Shown piece after piece: positions 1-5,950 of a stretch of 6,188 nt of DNA. A model generated the notes under the pieces. That model ran no database searches. It had not been told where the DNA came from and was given only the letters and a program-made list of their open reading frames with translations. The stretch comes from Oscillospiraceae bacterium (GTDB lineage: Bacteria; Bacillota; Clostridia; WRCU01). Both the position numbers and the translations under genes were made by a program. Where the stretch lies: assembly GCA_009783805.1 (NCBI GenBank), contig WRCU01000099.1:1-6188 (forward strand), read 5' to 3'. Each line of letters begins with the position of its first letter. Positions within the stretch are counted from its first letter, which is position 1.

Positions 1-2
1 GC

Positions 3-1229
3 GCCGTGGCGCGCTTTTCCCTGGAGGCGATGGTGAAGGCCCAAACCGAGGTCTATGAGAAGATCGCGTCGGGCGTCCCAAAGGGCAAGGCCGCAAAGGG
101 CAAATCCTTAAAAGAGGCGAAATCCCCCCAAGCCTACGACGCCGTCCTTTCGGGCTACTACGGCTTCTCGAACAGCGGCGACGAGGCCCTGCTCATGTCG
201 ATAATCCGGAACCTTAGGTCGCACAGGCCGGAGATAAGGCTGCTGGTCCTCTCGAGGACCCCCGCGCAGACGAAGGCGCAGTATTCGGTCGACTGCGTGA
301 ACAGGCTCTCCATCATACGCATAGCGAGGATCATGAAAAGGTCCAGGCTGCTGATCAACGGCGGGGGCAACCTCATCCAGGACGACACGAGCACCCACTC
401 GCTCATATACTACCTGGGCATAACATGGCTGGCGGGGAGGATGGGCGCCAAGACGATGCTGTACGCCAACGGCATCGGGCCCGTCGGGAAGAGGCTGAAC
501 AAGCGGCTTTCGCGTCGGATCCTCAACCGGGTCGACGTCATCACGCTGCGCGAGGCCCTATCGGAGCGGGAGCTCGCGGGGATGGGCGTGACGAGGCCGA
601 GGATATCGGTGACGGCCGACCCGGTCCTCACCATCGACCCATCGCCCGCGAAGGCACTCCGGGCCGCCGAGGCGGAGGGGCTGCCCGAGGGCGCCCCGCT
701 GCTGGCCATCTCCGTGCGCAACTGGAAGCACAGCGCCCCCGACTTCGAGCAGACGATGGCCAAGGCGGCCGACTACGCGCGCGAGAGGCATGGGCTGACG
801 CCCGTCCTCATCCCCATGCAACACCCGCACGACCTGGCCATATCGTCCTCGATCGCATCGAGGATGGCCCAACCGCCCTTCATGGTCCGAGGCAGGCACG
901 AGGCCGAGCAGCTCATGGGCGTGATCTCGCGCTGCGCGTTGGTGATCGGCATGAGGCTGCACTCGCTCATATACGCCGCGAACGGGGGCGTGCCGGCGAT
1001 AGGGATCGTGTATGAGCCTAAGGTCCAGGCGTTCATAGACTACTTCGGCCAATCGTCGGCGGGGCTGGTCGAGGACCTAACCTTCGAGGCCCTCGCCGGG
1101 CGGATCGACGAGGTCTGGGCGGCCAGGGGCTCGATCATGCCGGACATGGCCCGCAGGGGCGTGGAGCTGAGGCGGAAGGCGATGGAGAACGCCTCGATCG
1201 CGATCGGGCTCCTGGAGGGCGGCGCGTAG
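3..1229 (+). CDS. csaB: Glycosyltransferase tail fused to CsaB-type polysaccharide pyruvyl transferase (5' partial)
   Basis: CsaB-type enzymes transfer pyruvate from phosphoenolpyruvate to a sugar of a secondary cell-wall polymer, making the ketal that SLH-domain proteins bind. Numbering from the GTG at 6, the pyruvyl transferase domain covers about residues 44-407. It shows YYGFSNSGDEALL (51-63), INGGGNLIQDDTS (117-129), YANGIGP (153-159), TADPVL (203-208) and VIGMRLHSLIYAA (313-325), all in the order expected for the CsaB family. Before it, RFSLEAMVKAQTEVYEKI (3-20) resembles the extreme C-terminus of family-4 glycosyltransferases. A basic low-complexity linker (about 22-42, with KGKAAKGK) joins the two. 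The frame is open to the left edge and no ribosome site is visible, so the GTG at 6 is probably internal and the gene begins outside the window. It ends in TAG. The CsaB assignment is firm; the fusion is inferred from the short tail. The acceptor glycan is unknown. Confidence 0.88.
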   Translation, partial: AVARFSLEAMVKAQTEVYEKIASGVPKGKAAKGKSLKEAKSPQAYDAVLSGYYGFSNSGDEALLMSIIRNLRSHRPEIRLLVLSRTPAQTKAQYSVDCVNRLSIIRIARIMKRSRLLINGGGNLIQDDTSTHSLIYYLGITWLAGRMGAKTMLYANGIGPVGKRLNKRLSRRILNRVDVITLREALSERELAGMGVTRPRISVTADPVLTIDPSPAKALRAAEAEGLPEGAPLLAISVRNWKHSAPDFEQTMAKAADYARERHGLTPVLIPMQHPHDLAISSSIASRMAQPPFMVRGRHEAEQLMGVISRCALVIGMRLHSLIYAANGGVPAIGIVYEPKVQAFIDYFGQSSAGLVEDLTFEALAGRIDEVWAARGSIMPDMARRGVELRRKAMENASIAIGLLEGGA

Positions 1230-1385
1230 TCCGCATATATAGGCTATGCCAGGTAATCGGTGGATAGGTAGGGCGCTAAGAGTAACCATGATGGGCGACG
1301 GCAGGCGGTGCCATCGCCAGGCGACTAAGGACGGGGCCACGGGGTGGGCCGGGAACGGCCGCCGAGCGCCGATGGGGGTGATTGA
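1230..1385 (+). promoter_or_regulatory. Intergenic leader of the sugar-enzyme cluster, with possible promoter and two hairpins
   Basis: This 156-bp gap separates the envelope gene from the metabolic cluster and is the natural place for a promoter. A TATATA stretch lies at 1236-1241, but I see no convincing -35 partner, so no promoter is assigned. Two inverted repeats follow. The arms at 1294-1303 and 1309-1318 pair over 10 bp with one A/C mismatch and a 5-base loop. The arms at 1347-1351 and 1356-1360 pair perfectly over 5 GC pairs around a GGAA loop, which fits the GNRA tetraloop class. Neither hairpin is followed by a T-run, so they are not convincing intrinsic terminators. They could be folds in the 5' untranslated RNA. 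No known riboswitch is recognised. Confidence 0.35.
1374..1380 (+). promoter_or_regulatory. Shine-Dalgarno that fixes the GTG start at 1386
   Basis: GGGGGTG followed by AT closely matches the anti-Shine-Dalgarno consensus GGAGGTGAT with one change. Seven bases separate its G-run from the GTG at 1386. The in-frame ATG at 1401 has only a poorly placed AGG directly against it. The GTG is therefore the better start. Confidence 0.6.
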
Positions 1386-2633
1386 GTGAGGCCGCGCAGG
1401 ATGGAGCTGATAGAGTTCCTGACGCCGAACGCCCGTATGGAGGGCAAATGGTGGGACATAAGGAAAGGGTACGGCCTGTCCCAGTCCAACAGCTACGGCG
1501 AGGGCGTCGGCAGGCTGTTCTGGGTCCTCAAGGTCACGGCGGACGACGGGGTCTGGGGGCTGATGATGGGGCGCAGGCCCACGGGCTCATATGGGGCCGG
1601 GCTGACGGGCGACGGCCTGAACGTGGGGCAGGACTTCGGCGACCCCACGTTCTTTGAAGGGCTGCGCGACTCATATGCCAAGGCCTTCGCGGCGCTGCCC
1701 GGATATGACCCCATGGATTACGAGCACACGTTGATAGGCCTGTACTCGGCCGGGCTCAACGGCTCGATCGCCGACGCCTTGCTGGACGCGAAATGCAGGC
1801 GGGCCGGCCTGCCGATCCACCAAATGGCCGCGGGGACGGGCAGGAGGAAGGTCATGGCCTACGCCAGCTCCTTCTGCGACATGGGCACGCCGGATGAGTA
1901 CGCCGACCATGCGTGGGACTGCCTACAGATGGGATACCGGGGCTATAAGATCCACACGTACAGGTGCCTGGACCCATCCACCATGAGGCCCGCGGGCAGG
2001 AACACGGCCTCCCCGGATTGGGACGTCATGGTCTGCGAGGCGGTAAGGCGCAAGGTGGGCGACGGGATGAGGCTGATGCTGGACCCGGACGGCATATATC
2101 CCACGCTGGAGGACGCGGTGCGCGTGGGCAGGCGCCTGACCGACCTGGGCTTCCATTGGTATGAGGCGCCCATGAACGAGAGGGACAGGCCCGAACGATA
2201 TGGGGACCTCCGCAAGGCCGTGGGGGTGCCCTTATGCGGCCCGGAGAATGTGCCCGGCGGCTACAAGGCCCGGGTGGAATGGCATAAGAACGGCTGGACT
2301 GACATGCTCAGGCCGGGGGGGGGCTATCACGACGTCCTGAAGACGGCGGGCTACGCCCAGGCGGTCGGGCTTAGGTGCGAGGTGCATGGGGGCGGCTACA
2401 TGGCCGCTCACGCCATCGCGTCGTTCCCCGAGGAGGTGACGGGGATGTACGAGCAGCTGCTGGTGCAGCCAGGCCACTCGGAGTTCGCCGTCGAGGACGT
2501 CGATGGCCTGGAACCGCGGGTCGAGGGCGGTTTCATGGAGGTTCCGATGCGCCCCGGCATAGGATATAATCCGGAGCTATGGGGCTATGCGGAGGATAAC
2601 GCCCTGAGGCGGTTTACGGCGGAGGCTCCGTGA
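1386..2633 (+). CDS. Enolase-superfamily enzyme, mandelate racemase / muconate lactonizing type (probable acid-sugar dehydratase or epimerase)
   Basis: The 415-residue product has the normal length and layout of the mandelate racemase branch: an N-terminal capping domain (about 1-150) and a beta-barrel domain (about 155-400). These enzymes use a divalent metal, usually Mg, to stabilise an enolate formed by removing a proton next to a carboxylate. Expected ligands are present: D233 (in MLDPDG), E260 (in HWYEAP) and E287 (in CGPEN). The general-base elements are K188-I-H190 on the second strand and a D306/H334 pair (TDMLRP and CEVHGGG). The Asp-His pair is typical of acid-sugar dehydratases and racemases. 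H190 replaces the second Lys of the common KxK motif. The enzyme is cytoplasmic with no signal peptide. It leads a cluster of sugar oxidoreductases, which favours an aldonate- or uronate-type substrate, but the exact substrate cannot be read. A nine-G run at 2315-2323 lies inside the gene without breaking the frame. Confidence 0.87.
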   Translation: MRPRRMELIEFLTPNARMEGKWWDIRKGYGLSQSNSYGEGVGRLFWVLKVTADDGVWGLMMGRRPTGSYGAGLTGDGLNVGQDFGDPTFFEGLRDSYAKAFAALPGYDPMDYEHTLIGLYSAGLNGSIADALLDAKCRRAGLPIHQMAAGTGRRKVMAYASSFCDMGTPDEYADHAWDCLQMGYRGYKIHTYRCLDPSTMRPAGRNTASPDWDVMVCEAVRRKVGDGMRLMLDPDGIYPTLEDAVRVGRRLTDLGFHWYEAPMNERDRPERYGDLRKAVGVPLCGPENVPGGYKARVEWHKNGWTDMLRPGGGYHDVLKTAGYAQAVGLRCEVHGGGYMAAHAIASFPEEVTGMYEQLLVQPGHSEFAVEDVDGLEPRVEGGFMEVPMRPGIGYNPELWGYAEDNALRRFTAEAP

Positions 2634-2666
2634 TCTTTACGGCCATCGGCGGCGATCCGCCGGGAT

Positions 2667-2673
2667 GGGGGGG
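2667..2673 (+). promoter_or_regulatory. Shine-Dalgarno candidate for the ATG at 2678
   Basis: A run of seven G residues followed by ACGC lies four bases before the ATG at 2678. A rival start, the GTG at 2630, overlaps the preceding stop as GTGA and has GGAGG at 2621-2625 with a short four-base gap. It would add 16 residues (beginning MIFTAIGG) ahead of the Rossmann strand. The ATG at 2678 fits the family N-terminus better. Confidence 0.45.
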
Positions 2674-2677
2674 ACGC

Positions 2678-3814
2678 ATGAGGAACGGATACGTGGGAAT
2701 CGGGGTGGTCGGGTGCGGGTCGATAGGCATCCGGGGCGCCTTGGAGCATTTCAAGCACGGAGACCTCGACGGCGAGGCGCGGATAACGGCGGTCTGCGAC
2801 CCCGTGCCGGGCAGGGCGAAGGCGGCCGCAGCCAAGTACGGCGTCCCGTCATGGTACGATGGGGACGAGGGGCTCGAAAGGCTGCTAGGCGACGCCGACG
2901 TGGACATGGTGACGCTATGCTCCCCCATCGGCCTCCATTACGCTCAGGGCCTCTCGGCCATACGGGCCGGGAAGCACGTGCATTTCAACAAGACCATGGC
3001 CGTGGAGGCCTGGGAGTGCGACGAGATGATCGCCGAGGCCGACCGGCAAGGGGTCAGGATCGTCGCCTCCCCCGGCGTGGCCTACGCCCCCAGGGTGCAG
3101 CGGGCGAGGAGGCTGGTGCTGGAAGGGCGCCTGGGCATGCTCTCATGGGGTTACATCGACAACGGCGCGGGCTCTGGCGGCTACCACCTCGGCGAGGCCG
3201 TCAGGCAAGGCGACGGCCCACTGGACGGGATAAGCCCGGCATGGTACTTCAAGAAGCCCGCGGGCGGCCCGCAATACGACGTGGCGGTCTACTCGCTCCA
3301 TAACGTGACGAGCATCCTGGGCCCGGCCAAGCGCGTGACGGCCTTCTCCGGCATGCAGCACCGTTCGCATGAGTATAAAGGCGAGACGATCGCGAATGAG
3401 ATGGACGACTCCACGACCCTGCTGCTCGACTACGGCGGGGGCTTCCACGTCATCTGCAACTCCGTGACGGCCAGCCCCATGGTGAAGCTGTTCAGCTTCC
3501 CCGACATACACGGCGGCGAGGCGAGCATAATCGGGGGCTGCTACAAGGGCGAGCCCCTCACGCGTCCCGGCGACCATTCGCCGCACGCGGTGGGCGTGCA
3601 CGCCGACATGCAGGAGTCGCACGTCTTCGAGGACATCATGCAGCTGGCGGGGCTGATCAGGGACGGCGGGGACCTCTACGCCGGGACCCCGGAGCAGGCC
3701 CGCCATGTCGTGGAGATCATAGAGGGGGGGTACCGGGCGGCTCGCACGGGCGTCGCCCAAGCCCTTAGGACGTCCTTTGCGCCGCTGCCGCTGGAGGCCT
3801 TGGCCCGGCTATGA
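2678..3814 (+). CDS. Gfo/Idh/MocA-family NAD(P)-dependent sugar oxidoreductase
   Basis: The product (378 residues from the ATG at 2678) has the usual two-domain form of this family. An N-terminal Rossmann domain (about 5-125) carries GVVGCGSIG (9-17), the nucleotide-binding glycine motif, and CDP (40-42) at the end of the second strand. A C-terminal substrate domain follows (about 130-378). Family members oxidise or reduce a sugar or cyclitol hydroxyl, often at C1 or C3. The normal EKP segment reads FNKTMA (103-108). The catalytic-type Lys is kept as K105, but Glu and Pro are replaced by Asn and Thr. GGPQYDVAVYSLH (196-208) matches the glucose-fructose oxidoreductase-like block, with D201, Y205 and H208 as likely active-site residues. 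No signal peptide is seen, so it should be cytoplasmic. It starts 44 bp after the enolase-superfamily gene, probably in the same transcript. Sugar specificity is unknown. The alternative start at GTG 2630 would give 394 residues. Confidence 0.87.
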   Translation: MRNGYVGIGVVGCGSIGIRGALEHFKHGDLDGEARITAVCDPVPGRAKAAAAKYGVPSWYDGDEGLERLLGDADVDMVTLCSPIGLHYAQGLSAIRAGKHVHFNKTMAVEAWECDEMIAEADRQGVRIVASPGVAYAPRVQRARRLVLEGRLGMLSWGYIDNGAGSGGYHLGEAVRQGDGPLDGISPAWYFKKPAGGPQYDVAVYSLHNVTSILGPAKRVTAFSGMQHRSHEYKGETIANEMDDSTTLLLDYGGGFHVICNSVTASPMVKLFSFPDIHGGEASIIGGCYKGEPLTRPGDHSPHAVGVHADMQESHVFEDIMQLAGLIRDGGDLYAGTPEQARHVVEIIEGGYRAARTGVAQALRTSFAPLPLEALARL

Positions 3815-3890
3815 GGCCGAACCGCCGCATAGGCGCGCGGCATGAGGTGCGTTCGCGAGCGCCGACCCTTCCGATAATAAAAGGAGGCCG
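3815..3890 (+). other. Short intergenic spacer with strong ribosome-binding site
   Basis: This spacer holds an imperfect hairpin around 3850-3863 (GCGTT, CGCG loop, AGCGC, one G/T pair) and an A-rich stretch (ATAATAAAA, 3874-3882). AAGGAGG follows at 3881-3887. That Shine-Dalgarno is three bases from the ATG at 3891 and six from the ATG at 3894, so the second ATG has the better spacing. No separate promoter or terminator is convincing here. Confidence 0.5.
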
Positions 3891-3893
3891 ATG

Positions 3894-4808
3894 ATGAGGG
3901 TTTTGGTAACGGGGTCGACGGGCAGGCTTGGCGGAAGGATCGTCGGCGACCTGCTGGCGGCCGGCCATGAGCCCGTGCTCTTCACCCGCAGGCCCGTCTC
4001 CGGCGGCGCATTCGATGGGCTGCGCCAGGAACTGGGCGACGTGAATGACCTAAGGTCCTGCGTGGAGGCCATGGCGGGCGGGCGCATCGACGTCGTAATC
4101 CACCCCGCCGCCGTCCCCGGCCCAACCGACTCGGTAGGTTCGGACGGCTGGAAGGACTACGACGCATGCGGCGAGACGATGAGGACGAACGTACTGGGCC
4201 TATACAACATGCTGCAGGCCGCCCTGAGGAACGACGTCGGCGTCTTCGTCCAAACGGGCTCGAACTGCGCCACGGGCCACGGCTTCCGCATATCCAAGGC
4301 GCCTTTCCCCATCCATTACCTTCCCATAGACGAGTCGCACCCGGTGGACGTCGAGGACTCATACAGCTATTCGAAATATGCGGGCGAGATCCTCCTCGAC
4401 TCATACTCGCGGTCATATGGGATGCGGTGCTACGCGGTCCGCTCCGGCTGGATCCTGGATGAGGCCGCGCGCCGCAGGCAGGCGGGGCCCTTCTCCCAGC
4501 CCGTCGGGAGCCTGCAGGCCGTGCTCAACCCATGGGTCTCCGCGGAGGACTGCTCCCTGGCCCACATACGCATCCTCGAGGCGGCGTCGGGCGGGGGGCT
4601 GCCCCCCTTCGCCGCTTACTACTGCCATGCGGACGACACGACCGCCTCCGAGCCCACCATGGACGTCATAAGGAGGTTCAGGCCCGAACTGCTGGCCCGC
4701 CTCAGGTGCGGCCTGCCGGGCTACGCCCCGTTCATGTCCAACCAAAAGCTGAAGGACCATACCGGCTGGACGCACAACCATACATGGCGCGGGCACGCGG
4801 GCGCATGA
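3894..4808 (+). CDS. NAD(P)-dependent epimerase/dehydratase (extended short-chain dehydrogenase)
   Basis: The 304-residue protein has an N-terminal Rossmann fold starting at residue 2. VLVTGSTGRLGG (3-14) is the GxxGxxG dinucleotide motif of extended short-chain dehydrogenases. D49 in LGDVND is the acidic residue that usually contacts adenine. The catalytic set is S123 (in QTGSN), Y157 and K161 (Y157-S-Y-S-K161). IDESHPVDVEDSYSYSKYAGE falls across 145-165 in the pattern common to sugar-nucleotide epimerases and uronate dehydrogenases. A likely role is oxidation or epimerisation of a sugar or sugar acid. Resemblance to uronate dehydrogenase is suggestive only, and the 304 residues are somewhat long for that group. 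No membrane segment is seen. The gene sits between two other sugar redox genes and is followed after 14 bp by the aldo/keto reductase, supporting co-transcription. The start at 3894 is chosen for Shine-Dalgarno spacing; the ATG at 3891 would add one Met. Confidence 0.85.
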   Translation: MRVLVTGSTGRLGGRIVGDLLAAGHEPVLFTRRPVSGGAFDGLRQELGDVNDLRSCVEAMAGGRIDVVIHPAAVPGPTDSVGSDGWKDYDACGETMRTNVLGLYNMLQAALRNDVGVFVQTGSNCATGHGFRISKAPFPIHYLPIDESHPVDVEDSYSYSKYAGEILLDSYSRSYGMRCYAVRSGWILDEAARRRQAGPFSQPVGSLQAVLNPWVSAEDCSLAHIRILEAASGGGLPPFAAYYCHADDTTASEPTMDVIRRFRPELLARLRCGLPGYAPFMSNQKLKDHTGWTHNHTWRGHAGA

Positions 4809-4822
4809 CATAAGGGGGGAGT

Positions 4823-5950
4823 ATGACGTACAGGGAGTACGGCAGGACGGGCAAGAGGCTTAGCTCATTGGGATACGGCATCTCGCGCATGCCCATGCTG
4901 CGCGACGCCGAAGGCAAGGTCCTGGGCGTCGACGACGAGAAGGCCATCCCGCTCGTCCACAGGGCGCTCGACTTGGGGGTGAACGTGGTCGACGCGGGCC
5001 ACCACTACATGGGGGGCCATAGCGAGGCCTTCGTGGGCAGGGCCCTCAAAGGGAGGCGCAAGGAAGTCTTCATATCGACGAAGAACGGCACCGACGACGG
5101 GTCCTACGACACTTGGAACGTGTGGCTCGAGCGTTCGCTCAGGTCCATGGAGACCGACTACATAGACTTCTACCTCTTCTGGGGCCTGACCCTGGAGTCC
5201 TGGCAGAATGGGATAGGCAAGCCGGGCGGCCTAATGGACGCCATGCGAAAGGCCAGGGACGAGGGCATGGTGAGGCACATATCGTTCTCGACGCACGACA
5301 AGCCCGAGAACATCAAGGGGTTGGCCGACACCGGGTTCTTCGAGTCCGCGCTCATGCAGTACAACATCCTCGACCGCGCGAACGAGGGCGTCATCCCCTA
5401 TTGCAAGGCCAAGGGTTTGGGGGTCTCGATCATGGGCCCCGTGGGCGGGGGCCGGCTCAGCGAGCCCAGCGAGGCCATACAGAGGATGCTGGGCCATAAG
5501 GCCAGCTCGACGGCCGAGGTGGCGCTGAGGTTCGTCCTGTCGAACCCCGACGTAGGCGTGGCTTTCTCCGGCATGGACACGATGGGGCAGATAGAGGAGA
5601 ACTGCCTGACCGCCTCGATCCCGGGCGCCCTGACCGAAGGCGAGAGGATCAAGGTCGACGGGAGCTTCGCGGAGATAAAAGGGCTGGCCGACCTGTACTG
5701 CACCGGCTGCGACTATTGCTCCCCATGCCCCCAGGGCCTGGATATAGCCGCGATATTCCGGATCATGAACTACCACAGGGTGTACGGCCTGACCTCCCAC
5801 GCGCGTTCCCTCTACCGGGAGCTGGGCAAGGAAGGGTCCGGCAAGAAGGACGCGTCCGGCTGCGCCTCGTGCGGCGCATGCGAAGGGAAGTGCCCCCAGA
5901 AGATCGAGGTCATGAGGCAGCTCAGGGAGACCCACGAAACCCTCAAATAA
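4823..5950 (+). CDS. Aldo/keto reductase with C-terminal double [4Fe-4S] ferredoxin-like region
   Basis: The 375-residue protein has an aldo/keto reductase barrel (about 1-285) and an iron-sulfur tail (about 290-375), the layout of the COG1453-like group. Barrel landmarks include NVVDAGHHYMGGHSE (54-68) with catalytic-type D57 and Y62, and K87 in ISTKNG. The usual tetrad His in the YLLH segment is replaced: the sequence reads FYLFWGL (116-122), putting W120 there. The tail has C293-x2-C296-x2-C299-x2-C302-P and C347-x2-C350-x2-C353-x3-C357-P, enough Cys for two [4Fe-4S] clusters. Such proteins probably link a carbonyl/alcohol reaction to an iron-sulfur electron carrier, which suits an anaerobe. 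A G-rich Shine-Dalgarno (4814-4820) lies two bases before the ATG, and the gene starts 14 bp after the epimerase. It is the last gene of the cluster. Fold and cluster motifs are clear; substrate and electron partner are unknown. Confidence 0.9.
   Translation: MTYREYGRTGKRLSSLGYGISRMPMLRDAEGKVLGVDDEKAIPLVHRALDLGVNVVDAGHHYMGGHSEAFVGRALKGRRKEVFISTKNGTDDGSYDTWNVWLERSLRSMETDYIDFYLFWGLTLESWQNGIGKPGGLMDAMRKARDEGMVRHISFSTHDKPENIKGLADTGFFESALMQYNILDRANEGVIPYCKAKGLGVSIMGPVGGGRLSEPSEAIQRMLGHKASSTAEVALRFVLSNPDVGVAFSGMDTMGQIEENCLTASIPGALTEGERIKVDGSFAEIKGLADLYCTGCDYCSPCPQGLDIAAIFRIMNYHRVYGLTSHARSLYRELGKEGSGKKDASGCASCGACEGKCPQKIEVMRQLRETHETLK

Noticed and set aside
425..1015. Plus-strand 196-codon frame within the CsaB gene
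   Set aside because: Out-of-frame shadow rich in Arg, Ala and Gly, as expected in high-GC DNA, overlapping conserved CsaB motifs.
1230..1260. Sigma-70 promoter at the TATATA element
   Set aside because: No -35-like hexamer is found about 17 bases upstream, and that region is GC-rich coding sequence. It is noted only as a possible element.
3143..3760. Minus-strand 205-codon frame
   Set aside because: Antisense shadow of the Gfo/Idh/MocA gene; no recognisable motifs.
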